Part shown: positions 34,813-46,335 of the stretch, one piece after another
Position numbering within the stretch: position 1 is the first letter of the stretch
Layout of the letters: the number at the start of each line of letters is the position of its first letter
NCBI GenBank assembly: GCA_003255025.1
Contig: QANY01003900.1
Location: 1,736,001 to 1,800,000, forward strand
Direction: 5' to 3'
Source of the DNA: Datisca glomerata
Lineage: Eukaryota; Streptophyta; Magnoliopsida; Cucurbitales; Datiscaceae
DNA: 64,000 bases
Made by a program: the position numbers and the translations under genes
The notes under the pieces: model-generated
Told to the model about the DNA's origin: nothing
Databases searched by the model: none
Seen by the model: only the letters and a program-made list of their open reading frames with translations

Positions 34813-35936
34813 ATTCTCTCTAACTACTGATCTCCAGAAGCTTTTATCTTCTTCCTCCTCAGTAGGGACCAAGAAAAGAACTGTCAACTAAAAATGCAAG
34901 AAATATAAATTAGTATATGTGAAAGTAATATAAATTAATTTGTCAACATAATTCACCACATACATTCTCCTTCGAAAAAATTTCTTTTTGCATTCTAAAC
35001 AGGTACTATCATGGTCGGACATCCTTGGCACCTTGGTCGAAACCTAGTTACCATACCAACTACCCACCAAGGGGATAAGTTCAAATACCCATTCCTATTT
35101 AAACAAAATAGAGTAATTCAGTATTCAGCACATAAATAATTTAATACATCACTACACATAATTAAATAATTTATACCTGAAAGGCAAATGGACATCCATT
35201 GAGGGAATATTCAAGAACAACAGTAGGGGATTTCTATATGTTTTTATTTTGTTTTTCTTGATCTTTAAGATCACCAAAAACAACCTTTGTATTCTTGACG
35301 CTAATAATGATTTCATTGTTTTAGAGAAAGAAAGATCTCCCCACGGATATTGGTTGAACGCATCAAGGTTGTCAACCAAAACCAACTATCTATTCTCAAT
35401 TAGGGTACAATTCTCCTTCCCTAATAGAAAATGCTCTAGCATATAAATCAGAGCCATCTTGACCCCATCAGAATCTGATTTATATTTAGAGTTTTTAAAC
35501 TTCTCCTCCAAGTCAGCCATAGTTATTGATTGGGCTTTGGAAAGTATAGATCAGAGAGTCTGTTAGGGCCACGAGTCTTCTTCTCATCTCAGGCTTCACC
35601 GAACTTTAGTCTAGTTATCAACGAGAACTCCTTCTTGGAGAAGCACATTGGTTTCTCATTAACAAGAAACCATATTTTCTACTCAGATGAAGTCTCGTTG
35701 ACATATTCAGCCTCCTTGGCCAACACCTGGTGGAAGACAGTTGCTGAAAAATTCAGGGCTGGGAGATTAAGGAGATGGCCAAAGCATGTCTCCCTAAATA
35801 AGGAGAGTTGATGAGCTATTAGCTTGGTCTTGATAACCTCTATACACTAGGTATTGCCCTTTGCATCGACCCTTACTTTTGGAATTCTGTTAACGCCATT
35901 GGCGTATCTTAGTTGCATCTTTGATGAAGCCATAAC

Positions 35937-36491
35937 CTGTAGAAAATTCAAGGCAAACATAAAATAAAAAAAGTACACGATACTTGTGTAGTTATCATGT
36001 AGACTACACGAGGGGTACACAACCCTTGTCTATACTACACGAGGGGTACACGACCCTCGTGTAGTCCTCATGTATCCTACACCAGGCTTACACGACCCTC
36101 ATGTAGCCTACGCGACACAACTCTCATGTAGTCCTCATGTAGCGTGCACGACCCTCGTGTAGTCATCCTGTAGTGTGCACGATCGCGATCCTTGTGTACA
36201 TTATAGGATGGTTACACAACGAGCGTGTACCCAGAAAACAGACACCCACTAAGACCAGAACCTCAGAAACCTGAGAAAAAATAATCAGAAACCCTGAAGA
36301 AAAAAATACTCAAACCCAGAAAAAAAAATTAGAAACAAAAAAAATCATTGTTGTGATTCAGACATCCACAAAAAATAGAAATGCAAAAATTCAGAAAAAA
36401 ACCCTCAAAAACCCAGAAAAAAATAACTCATAAACCTATAAAAAAATACGTCAGAATTCAGAAAACAAATACTCAGAAAATAAAAACTTAC
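35937..36491 (-). repeat. 5' UTR intron of the Ulp1-type gene with the palindromic repeat
   Basis: Donor AAAAAC|GTAAGTTT and acceptor TTTTCTACAG|GTTATGG on the minus strand. About 35975-36235 is a dense array of CTACACGAGGGGTACACGAC and CCTCGTGTAGTCCTCATGTA words. The array lies between the right TIR and the start codon, mirroring the left side of the element. Confidence 0.7.
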
Positions 36492-36788
36492 GTTTTTGTG
36501 ATTCCTGTTGTGGGAGACAAAGACTTAAGGATTTGCAGAGAGAGATGTTGCGACTTTGATAGAGAGAGATAGTAATATTAAGAGAGAAATGAGATACACA
36601 AAAGGGTGGAGTTTCGTGTATTCATCACTTTTTTTCAAAAGGTCATTTGGAATTCGTGAAAGGACTTTTTGATAACTTCACAATCTGATTTTGAATTGAA
36701 AGTGGGCCAGGGTCAGGGTAAAAAAATTAGTGTAGGGGTCAAATTTATAAAATGATTAGTGTAGGGGTCTACTTTAGTAAAAAAACTC

Positions 36789-36797
36789 ATTAAGAAT
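36789..36797. repeat. Right target-site duplication of the MULE
   Basis: ATTAAGAAT, identical to 29102-29110. Confidence 0.8.
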
Positions 36798-36879
36798 AAG
36801 AGATTCCCGAAAAAAGAAGCGATAAAGAAAATGAACAAAATAAAGGGAAAGCGGACCTCAAAACACAGAGCCACACACA

Positions 36880-36912
36880 CACACAATATATATATATATA
36901 TANATATATAAC
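36880..36912. repeat. CA/TA dinucleotide microsatellite
   Basis: ACACACACACACA followed by a TA run, with an N at 36903. Confidence 0.85.
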
Positions 36913-36939
36913 AATTGAACAAATAAAACAAAGTAACCA

Positions 36940-37760
36940 TGATTACCTCTAACGCAAAGTCACGTGATTCTTGTCTGCTCTGAAGCCAAGCAACCCGAAT
37001 CCAACATCTGAATGCACATGGGTCCTCATGGATTTAGAAGCTGAACAGTTCCAATGGTTTTTTAGGCATCTCCATGATAGGAACCTATGGCACCTAGCCT
37101 GTACATGTGTTAAATCGAGATAAAAAATGACAAAAAAGATAAAAATCAAATGAAGATTATCCTTACCCATTACTCCCATCGAGAGCAGCCGTAATCTTTA
37201 AAGCCCTCCATTCGATATGGGATTTTGTTGACAGCGCCTGATCTTCCACAGACGGTCCTGCCATCATCGTCGGATGATTCCTTCATGCCGACAGACCCCA
37301 TTGCCGGCATCGAGATGATGAAGTCGCTTGGAGAGCTTCTCCATGGCTGAAGCTTTCCATGGCCAAAGGTTGAAGAAGCTGTCATTCTCCCCCATCTCTC
37401 TTTGCCACACTATTAGTAAGAAAAATAAATCAGTGGTTGAGATCAATAACCCAAAGGAGATGGACGACTGCGATATGTTCTCACCCACCACATGGACGAT
37501 GGTGATTCATTCTCATCAACCCCAAATATAAACCACACAGATGACCAAGATCATAACGATCCAACGGTCTACCATCAACAATTAAGTGAATCGAAATGAC
37601 CAACGCACTCCTCCTTCCACCCAAATCTATAGGCCAACTCCAAGCACACCCACTGCGTATATAAGCCTAAATTACAAGGGCAAACTAGACATTTCACCAA
37701 GCAGCAGGAATTGTTTTTAGAAGGGGGCTCAGAGGAGGAAAAACTCAGCCTTTTATAATA
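36940..37760 (-). other. Gene-like island of unknown identity (possible truncated gene)
   Basis: On the minus strand, TATA-like boxes (TTATAAAAGGCTGAG near 37750, CTTATATACGCAG near 37655) precede a less AT-rich block at 37400-37180. That block has a frame ending in KIPYRMEGFKDYGCSRWE and a stop. A donor-like GGGTAAGG follows, and ACATGTACAG|G near 37100 could be an acceptor for an exon ending at about 36955 (LGFRADKNHVTLR, stop). I do not recognise either piece. It could be the 5' end of a plant gene interrupted by the MULE next door, or a chance promoter-like region. Confidence 0.3.
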
Positions 37761-37984
37761 GTACATGTCGTTTTGTGATTTGAAAATTAACCACGATTCC
37801 AATTTTTCATGGAAAAATTAAACATAAATTCCATTATGTGTCAAAAGGTAGAAAAATAAAATAACAATAAAATAAAGTAAATTAGACATAAGCAAAGAGT
37901 GGATTGAACACACTTTATTAACAACTTACATAATATATATTTCATAATATTTACATATATTGTATAATAATAAAATCTACAAAT

Positions 37985-38125
37985 AGGGTGAAACTTCACA
38001 AAGAGCTTACTGAGCTTTTAGATGAGGAGTTGCGGAGAATGAGAACATCTCTTATTCCAGCAGGTGAGGCATTTGAGAAATGGACAAGCTTAGAAAATGA
38101 GGAGGAAGATCATGAGATAGTCTGA
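37985..38125 (+). pseudogene. Orphan exon-like fragment, charged helix, unrecognised
   Basis: After an acceptor-like CTACAAATAG the frame reads RVKLHKELTELLDEELRRMR, then PAGEAFEKWTSLENEEEDHE, IV and a TGA at 38123. Codon use and composition look like real protein, unlike the AT-rich flanks. No companion exon was found on either side. It is probably a stray terminal exon of an unidentified gene. Confidence 0.35.
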
Positions 38126-38489
38126 TCTCGTATATGGTTATAATCATGAATACAAAGTTCGATTGACCTCAACAAATTTTATACCTTGTCATTTCCATCT
38201 TGATCGATGGAAAAGTTAGTTATTCAAAATTTTAATTATAATTTATAATAATATAAATTATAGATACAAATAAAAAATAAATAAAAGTGATTAAAGAAAG
38301 TTTTCTCTTCGTACCCATAAGTGAAAGTAAAATGTATGGACAAAATAGAAAGGTAAAATATACAAAAAAAATATGAATGTGAATGCACCTCAATTGGAGA
38401 TAAGAATACATATGTTATTATCTTGTCTGATATAAGTAGTAGTAATGTTCCTGTTTGTTCAAGCATAAAACCATCCTTGTCTTGGCAAC

Positions 38490-38775
38490 CTTCTAATGTA
38501 GTAAGCAAGCTTAGTCAGCTATGATGCTACATATTTCACTTCTCTTAAAGAGAGTGATAAACCAAGTGTTATGCCAAGTAAGAGCTTAAGTGAGTAAGCA
38601 AGCTTAGTCAGCTTCATGAACTAGCTCGAATAGTTAGTTCTACAAGTTGCTTAGTTGGTTACGTTTTGAGTAGTTAATATCTTGTTAGAAGCTAACAGTT
38701 TATTATTAGAGCTTAATAGTAATTGAAGTGTATCCTCTCCTCTATAAATGAAATTAGATCATGCTAAGCTAGGTT
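38490..38775 (+). mobile_element. Probable 5' LTR end of the copia element
   Basis: A TATA box (CTCTATAAATG at about 38741) and leader sequence lie directly before the gag-like frame. A phrase GTAAGCAAGCTTAGTCAGCT occurs twice (about 38500 and 38595). LTR boundaries were not fixed. Confidence 0.45.
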
Positions 38776-39688
38776 GTGAAATTGATCACTCTATTTCTTA
38801 TGTTAGCTCAGCTTCTTTATGGTACCATAGCCTATAAAGGACAAGCGTCCAAGGCTGAAAACTCAAATGATAATAGCATCACTTCAAACCCTGCAACAAA
38901 TACGTCAAATTTACAGAGTGTATTCTCTAATACACTAAATAGTTCATTGTCAGTAAAGTTGGACAGGAACAACTACATCTTGTGGAAGTCACAAGTCACT
39001 TCCACCATTATAGAACACGGGCTTGAAGACATTGTGTTTGGTGAAGGAGAAAAACCAAGAAAGACCTTTGCAAATGGAAAGAGAAACACAAAGTATGTTG
39101 TGTGGGTCAAAAAATATATAATCAGCTCTTCAATTAGCGAAGGGGTCCTGGAACAATAACACAATATAATAATTATGCTTAAGTGTAGTGAGCATTACTT
39201 CCATCTATGTTGTAGGTGATGTTAAACTATGGTGGAGAAGCAGAGTTGAGGATTCTTCAGGCCAACCTATCATCGGTTGGCCAGAGATGAAACAATAGCT
39301 GATAAATCCATTTTTGTCGTGTAATGTCCAATGGCTAGCAAGAGAATATAATAAGGGTGGTGTTAGGGCTCAAGACCATTTGGAAGGGGGAGTTGGATCA
39401 TAAAGAAGAGTTTATTCCTTTGTTTGAAGAGGAGCAATCCTACCGGACTCATTTGAGCTAGGAATGGCTAAACTGATTGTCCCAGGAAGAAAGCTAATGA
39501 AAGCAAAGGTCAAGAATAAATATCTTGGTTTAATAGAACTTAGTCAAAATCTCACTTTTCTCTATCGTACAATGATTGCTAGATGGCATTCCAAGCTCCT
39601 TAACCTCATTCCTATCGAATGGGAATTAGAAGTAGTGCTAGTGAGGGTATGAAAAATGCATTCATCTACTCTTTCAAGAAGTTATATA

Positions 39689-42600
39689 AATTCTGAGTGG
39701 TCATGAACTCCTATACATGTCTATCTTTTGATTCACTCGTTAAAGTTTGTTTGTAAAACAAGCTAGTGACTTTTATTTTGGAGATTCAGTGGCATGCATG
39801 GCTAGGAACATGATCTTACAAGATTTGTAATCCAAGCTTTCCTAACAGATCGTATATTGGTTTTCTTAACTGTTAATTCTGGAACTGAATAGTTATTGAG
39901 CTCAAACTTATAATATGATAATAAATTGACCGTTCACTAATGAATTAATGGTACTTAAGGATCAAGAGATAATTAGAAGCGTAAAATAATAATTTTAACT
40001 AGCTCTAATTTACGAACCAATAATTGGAGGACAGAACTACATGAAGTGATGATATCAATTGAGTACACGAGATTACTCTGTAAATATATTCTTTAATTAG
40101 TAAGGGTCCAATTCCATATTTATAGTGGAGTAATAATCATTAATAAATGAGATTATTTAAATAATAAGTTTAATTAATAATCTAAATTATTGAAACTTAG
40201 AATTATGAGTCTATAGTCCTCAAACCATCTCTATACTACACAACCTAGGATGTGAATATCTCAAGTCGTAAGAACAAGACTAGCTTGCAAAATGAATTAA
40301 GTTTTCAGGGCAAGTATATAATTATGAGATAATTATGCGTTATTAATTAATTAAATTAATTGTTATAATTTTCAGAAATGACAATTAATTAATTATATAT
40401 ATATCGATTAAAAGAGAAAGAAAAAATATGAGATATTTTAAGTTTTAATTAATAAGGATGTTAATGTCTTATAGACAGTTTGAAATTCATATGACTGACG
40501 CTAAGGTGGCACATTAATTGTCGGGTTGTCTTCTTGTGGATTAGTAATTGTTAAGTTTATGTATTTGATATGTTGCATTCATGCATCACTTTTACTTTTT
40601 GAATTTTTGATATTTATTTCAATTATATTGAATGATGTATGTTTTATTTCTTTTCAGTTATTATTATGACTGCTATGTAGATAACGTCATATCCGACCAT
40701 TGATGATTCTTTTACCAAGACACTTCCAACAAATTCATTTGAGGGTCATGTGCTAAACATGAGGTTAAGAGAGATGCCATATTTGCTTTAGGGTAAGTGG
40801 GAGAATGTTGGGCATAGTGCCCTCAAAGCTTGTGTAAAGACATTTTATTTAAAAATTAGTAAAAGTGCATTTTTCTTATAATTATATTCTCTGAATTATT
40901 ATTGAATTTTTAATATAAATATATGAAAATTCTATATTTATTAATGAGACTATGATATTCTATTAGTACGAGAGGATTAAGATCATAGGTAATGAATAAA
41001 ATAGTTTGCAACATATTAAAGTATGAAATCTTTAATGAATGATTGTTAGTACAGTTCACTAAACATTTCGAATGCATGTGATCTAGATCTGGATCGCTGA
41101 TATGGATGGTCATCTTAGTGAAAATACTCTATATAATTAGATTATATAGAACATGACCGATGATTATTAATATATTTATTAACTTATCATTTATCATAAA
41201 AATTTAATACACATCACCTAGATGATCATTTGTAGATCAGTCTAAATCCTGAGTAGTCATGAACTCCTATATATGTATACTGGATATTTTGATTCACTAA
41301 AGGTTTGTCTGTAAAATAGGCTAGTGACTTTTGTTTCGGAGATTCAGTGACATGCATGGGTGGGAAGATGATCTTACAAGATTTGAAATTTAAGCTTTTC
41401 TAACAGATCCTATATTGGTTTCCTTAAATGTTAATTCTGGAACTGAATGGTTATTGAGCTTAAATTTATTATACGATTTAAATTGACAGTTCACTATGAA
41501 TTAATGATACTTAAGGATCAAGAGGTAATTATAATGATAAAATAATAATTTTGACCAGCTCTAATTTAAGAACAAATAATTGGAGGATAAAATTACATAA
41601 AACGATTATATCAATGGACTACACATGATTACTCTGTAAATATATTCTGTAATTACTAAAAGTGTAATTACATATTTATAGTGGAGTAATAATAAAATTA
41701 ATAAATGAGATTATTTAATTAAAGAGTTTAATTCATAATCTAATTTATTGAAACTTAAAATTATAGGTCCATGGTCCCTAAGTCACATTTGTACTACACA
41801 GTTTAGAGTGTGAATATTTTAAGGCTAAGAAAAGAACTACCTTGCAATAAAAATTAAGTTTTCAGGGTAAGTATATAATTATGAGATAATTATGTATTAT
41901 AATTAATAAAATTAATTATTATAATTTTTAGAAATTATAATTAATTAATCATATACATATATTGATCAGTTATGTATTAATCGATGATGAGTCAGTGTAT
42001 TTGATTTATAAAATTAAATAATATTAAATTATTATAAGATAATAATTTGAATTTGAATTTACTAATCTATTAATTTTGAATTAACATATAAGTTTGTTGA
42101 TATGTGTTATTAGATATATTAATTTTGAATTAATTGATATTTAGATATTTATCTGATTAAATAATAAATTATTGTCACGTAGCATATCGGACTGCCACAT
42201 GTAGTGTCGCATAGCACTACAGTGTAACATAGACTGTAGTGGGTCTAACTTCAGCGGCACATTTATAAGTAATTTATTATTTTATCCATACCTAAAACCT
42301 AATGAGCCTTGCCCTAGAATATATATAGATAATATTTTATTGGCCTCAGAATTTGATATTTGACTGATTAATCATTAATCAAAATTCTGTGAACAATTCT
42401 TTAATTATCTCTCAGAGCTCTGTCTCAAAAGTCCTTCTTCAAATCTCTAGATCTCATATGTATAGTACATCTAGGGATAAAAAATTATTCTTGATTCATT
42501 CTACGTGCTCACAACGTCCTAGTGTGTCTGATGATTGGTTTAGAAAATCTTGATGTGGATCTCAAAAGCTATTCATCGTTGTATCGAGTGTTCGTTGTTG

Positions 42601-42780
42601 TTACTAGAACAAAGTGATGACGTTCATAGACTTCAAGAGGTAAAATCTTTTTCTTTAAATGTCTATTAATTTAATATAAAGATATATAATGGATCCGTAT
42701 AGAAAAATTATTTTTCAAAAAAATTATTTTTTGAAATCTATGGCGTCGTGATTGATTTTTCAATTAAAAATTTTTTTGAA
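39689..42780 (+). mobile_element. Second copia-type LTR element remnant nested in the first
   Basis: A stretch of about 720 bp at 39689-40405 recurs at 41245-41965 (shared words GTCATGAACTCCTATA, GCTAGTGACTTTTRTTT, CTGGAACTGAATRGTTATTG). The text 40680-40785 encodes the usual 3' end of copia RNase H (DDSFTKTLPTNSFEGHVLNM, LREM). A polypurine tract AGGGTAAGTGGGAGAA follows, and then an LTR-like start TGTTGGGCATAGTGCCC at 40806. Thus 40806 to about 42780 is a 3' LTR and 39689-40405 a truncated piece of the 5' LTR, with almost all internal sequence deleted. Confidence 0.65.
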
Positions 42781-42831
42781 CCCCCCCCCCCCCCCCCNTT
42801 TTTTCCCCCCCCCCCCCCCCCGTGCCGCAAT
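42781..42831. other. C-run / N / T-run / C-run: likely sequence or assembly artefact
   Basis: Seventeen C, an N at 42798, several T, then about 17 C. It lies exactly where the nested LTR element meets the outer copia. Homopolymers around an N suggest a poorly resolved or wrongly closed join. Confidence 0.6.
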
Positions 42832-45800
42832 TACAACAAATTGTGCGCCATGTTTGTGCAAAACTTGGTCATTTAGCCTCAGTTTGCTATTTTAGTATGA
42901 AAGAAGTGGTAATCAAGCTCAAACCAGGTTTCAACCCAACACACAACAAAATACTCTAGACTTCTACACCTGCTGCATATATGGCTTCTCCATCTGGTTA
43001 TATTGCTTCTCTTGATTCTGTCTATGACAATTTTTGGTATGTGATAGTTCAACCACCAATCATGTCACAACAGACCTTAATAACTTGAACACAAGATAAT
43101 TATATTTTCATAGAATTTCATGCTAATGCATGTTTGGTGAAGGACTTGGAAACGGGAACACTGCTCTTGGAAGGGAGGCTTAGATATATTATATCTGTTG
43201 CAATATCCAGGAATCAAACCCTCATCGTTAACCTGTTCTCTTTAGTCAAATTCTGCAAGAAACATCTCAAATGAAAAAGTTCTGCCTAGTGCTAGGAACT
43301 TCTATAATTCTTTTTCTGATTCTATGTCTGTGAAGAATTTTCTATTAGACAAATTTGAATGTTCTAACTCTGTAAAAGGTTTGTATAATTCTTGTAATCT
43401 TTCTGATGTTAGAAATAAAGATCAAGTTCTTTTCAATAAATTCAATTCCTGTAATACTGTTTCTAATGAAAATGTGACTAAAGATAGCTCAAATATTTTT
43501 CATGCACAATCTAATGAAAACCAAGATTTTTCTGATACCTTAGACTCAAACAAGACTGGTCAATGGCACAAAAGTCTAGGCCACCCCTCAACCAAAATTT
43601 TGTGCAAAGCTTTGCAAACTTCCAATATCAAACCTCCAAAATAGTCTTTCTTCTTTTATAATGCCTGTCAATGAGGAAAAAGTCACACACTACCATTTCC
43701 AAAACCAAGAAACCACTCTACCTCATTGATGTTAATATATGGGGACCAACTCCTATTCTATCCAAAAATAGCTATAGGTATTACATCAGTCTATTAGATT
43801 ACTTTATAAGATTCTGCTAGATTTTCCCTTTGAAATTAAAATTTGAGGCCTATAAAATCTTTCTTATCTTCAAAAAATTCGTTGAGACACAATTTGAGTT
43901 ACCCATAAAAGTTTATCAAACTGATTGGGGTGGGGAATTCCGAACCTTAGCCAAATTTATGCAGGATCAAAAGATCCTTTTTACACACCCTTGTCGACAT
44001 TGCATCAACATAACGGAAAAATTGAAAGAAAGCACAGGCACATAGTGAAAACTGGGTTAACTTTACTTGGCCAAGATAACATGCCTCTTAAGTTTTGGTG
44101 GGAGGTATTTCAAGTTACTGTTTTCACCATAAACAGACTTCCAACACTTGTTTTGAACCTGAATTCACCTTATCAAGTCTTGTTCAACAAACCACCTGAT
44201 CTAAACCTGCTTAAACCTTTTGGGTCTGGCTACTTTCCCCACTTAAAGCCATATAACAATCATAAATTTGCCTTTCATTTAGATTTATGCTCATTCTTAG
44301 GGTATTCTTTAAGTCACAAAAGTTACAGATGCTTATATCACACTGATAGGGAATATATTACCAGAAATGTTATCTCTCAATGAAAATGCATTTCCCTACA
44401 TAGAAATATTCCTCAAAAGCTCTCAAAATATTAGTTATGTTCCAGTGTCAAACTTGTCCTCCTCTATTCACACTACTTTTACAAAGTGTGCAACTCCTAC
44501 CTTACATCAAAACCTGAATACAGCTAACAAATCTCCATCTCAAAGCTATACTTCAACATACGTTCTCAGGATTAAGCATTCTTCACACAGTGAGCATTTA
44601 CAAGGTAATTTTAATCATCTTCAATTATCTTGTATTCTTGTTTGGATGGTAGGTGAGACAATTAGATGTGAATAATGTATTTTTGAATAGGGTACTTAAG
44701 GAGACTGTCTATATGACACAACCTGAGGGATTTCTTGATTCTTCCAAGCCACAACATATGTTAAGCTGCAAAAGTCCCTTTATGGCTTTAAACAAGCTCT
44801 AAGAGCTTAGTATGATAGGCCGGGGACCTCACTTCTACAATGGGGCTTTGTTAATTTAAAGTCATATTATTCCTTGTTTTTATTGCATTCTAGTTCAAGA
44901 GTCATGTATCTCCTAATATATGTTGATGATATTTTAATAACTAGAAACAACACTACTCTCTTACAGTGTTTTGTTGACAAATTACATGATACTTATGCCT
45001 TAAAGGATCTTGGAGAGCCATTATTCCTAGGCATTGAAGTAACCAGAAACAAGCAAGGAATGCACCTCTGCCAGTAAAAATACATATAAGATTTATTAAG
45101 AAAGACCAAGGTGGATGGAGCAAAGGCTGCAGCCTCACCTGCAAGTAATTCAGTGAAGCTTTCACTCAACACAGGAGATCTAATGTATGATATCACATTG
45201 TACATGAGCAAAATTGGTGCTTTGCAGTATCTAGCCAGACCAGACTTCGCATTCATTGTCAAAAAATTAAGTCAATTTCTGCATAAACCTACTGACATAC
45301 ACTGGCATGCATGTAAAAGTGTGCTTAGGTATCTAAAAGGTACTATAAATGAAGGGTTACACATCAAGACACCTTCCTCACTTGCCATTCATGCTTACTC
45401 GGATGTAGATTGGGTAGGTGATGTAGATGATAGGAAGTCAACATAGGGCTATCTCATCCTTCTTGTAGGTAATCTCATGTCTTGGTCTTTAAAGAAACAA
45501 CACATTGTCTCTAGATTAAGCACTGAAAGCAAGTACAGGTAAATGGCAAATTCAACTGCTGAGTTACAATGGTTTTTGAACTTGCTTGGTGAATTGAAGA
45601 TCATGATAGTTAAAGCTCCTATTCTCTGGTGTGACAACATTAGTTCCATTGCCCTAGCTTCTAATCCCGCTCTACATGCTAGGAAAAAACACATTGAGCT
45701 TGATGTGCATTTTATTCGTGATAAGATTCAAAAGAAAGCATTGGATATTAGATATGTTCCTCCAGCTGAGTAGTTAGCAGATTTGCTAACCAAAACAGTG

Positions 45801-45914
45801 TCTACCAAAACAATTACAGTTTTTAATCTTAGCTATAAAGTTTGCCATACCACCAGATTTATAAGTAAGATTCCAACCCTTAGAAACAATATATAAAAAA
45901 AATCATAACTCATA

Positions 45915-46335
45915 ATGCCACTTAAGTTCATACTTATCTTTTGGAGGAAACTTTATGCTCATCAAAATAAAGAATCATCATGTTATGGTTAGAGCCAATT
46001 TCAGGAGAGATGATAACTTCAATATTAGGAAAATTATGGAGCATAGCATCATTAATGAGAATTCAATCAAGTATTTCTTGAATGAAGTTGCCATTTCTCT
46101 ATTATTTCACTAAGTAAAGAAACAACCCTTAGCATCGAGATCCATAACATTACACCTATTAAAAAAATCTGTAAACCTAATCGCCTAATTATAATCTACA
46201 GGTCCGCCTCTAGATTTCTTAGCAGAGGAGGCAAGCTCATTGAAATCCCCTACAATGACCGAGGGAAAACTAAGGCCAGAATTAGAGCTAGCTATATGAT
46301 CTAAGTCTTTCAATTGTGACATGATCCCATAGGTT
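45915..46335 (-). pseudogene. LINE (L1-type) endonuclease fragment
   Basis: On the minus strand a frame with stops reads SGLSFPSVIVGDFNELASSA, KKSRGGPVDYN, FTDFFNRCNVMDLDAKGCFF, then PNIEVIISPEIGSNHN. GDFNE and the closing SxH are endonuclease/exonuclease/phosphatase-fold motifs of plant L1-type LINEs (Asp/Asn catalytic pair, terminal His). Reverse transcriptase is absent. It begins right after the copia RNase H end. Confidence 0.75.

Larger units (their letters stand above)
32690..35936 (-). pseudogene. Decayed DUF1985/Ulp1-type gene of the MULE
   Basis: Minus strand. An ATG at 35933 follows the acceptor TTTTCTACAG|GTT and begins MASSKMQLRYANGVNRIPKV. Further pieces read LFREACFGHLLNLPALNFS, FLVNEKPMCFSKKEFSLITR (about 35760-35590) and LVDNLDAFNQYPWGDLSFSK (about 35385-35310), the pattern of the DUF1985 domain. 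A Lys/Glu-rich linker follows, coded by GAA repeats (34142-33722 on the complement). The end contains TVDLTWLKKLVSSPYQWLES (about 32910-32850), resembling the lead-in to a C48 (Ulp1, SUMO protease-like) domain. The catalytic His-Asp-Cys part could not be read and may be lost. In-frame stops occur throughout. Introns are visible at 36491-35937 (5' UTR), 34812-34576 and 33123-32935. DUF1985/Ulp1 genes accompany transposases in KI-MULEs; their role in transposition is unclear. Confidence 0.75.
29111..36788. mobile_element. Mutator-like element (MULE), two-gene type, decayed
   Basis: Terminal inverted repeats face each other. The left end is AAGTTTTTTTTTGCTAAAGT at 29111 and the right end, reverse-complemented from 36788, is GAGTTTTTTTACTAAAGTAG. 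They stay similar for about 90 bases (CTACACTAA, AACCCCTACA, CTTGACCC words). The 9-bp direct repeat ATTAAGAAT lies outside both ends (29102-29110 and 36789-36797), the target duplication size typical of Mutator. The 7678-bp interior carries a MuDR-type transposase gene (+) and a DUF1985/Ulp1-like gene (-). They converge near 32.65 kb, and both are broken by stops. This gene pair matches the KI-MULE type of plant Mutator elements. Several arrays of a CACGATCATCGTGTAG-type repeat and a long (TTC)n tract are inside. Confidence 0.88.
38776..45830 (+). pseudogene. Dead Ty1/copia retrotransposon (gag-pol), interrupted
   Basis: Plus-strand pieces in copia order. Gag (38776-39159) has VKLDRNNYILWKSQVTSTII. 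A zinc-knuckle relic, VCAKLGHLASVC, lies near 42850-42890 with the first Cys of the motif lost. A GAG-pre-integrase motif (QWHKSLGHPSTKILC) lies near 43560-43605. Integrase core text (VYQTDWGGEFRTLAKF, then KFWWEVFQVTVFTINRLP) spans 43905-44150. Reverse transcriptase includes the intact catalytic segment LLIYVDDILITRN near 44910-44945. RNase H text (AYSDVDWVGDVDDRKST, LWCDNISSIALASNPALHAR) spans 45390-45680, ending LADLLTKTVS. The gene order integrase-RT-RNase H is the copia signature. Many stops and frameshifts kill it. A foreign LTR block (39690-42780) separates gag from the rest. Confidence 0.88.

Noticed and set aside
36949..37179. Possible FEI first exon or signal peptide (MGVMGKDNLHLIFIFFVIFY)
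   Set aside because: The hydrophobic start runs across a probable intron and the following residues do not match the FEI N-terminus or its first LRRs.
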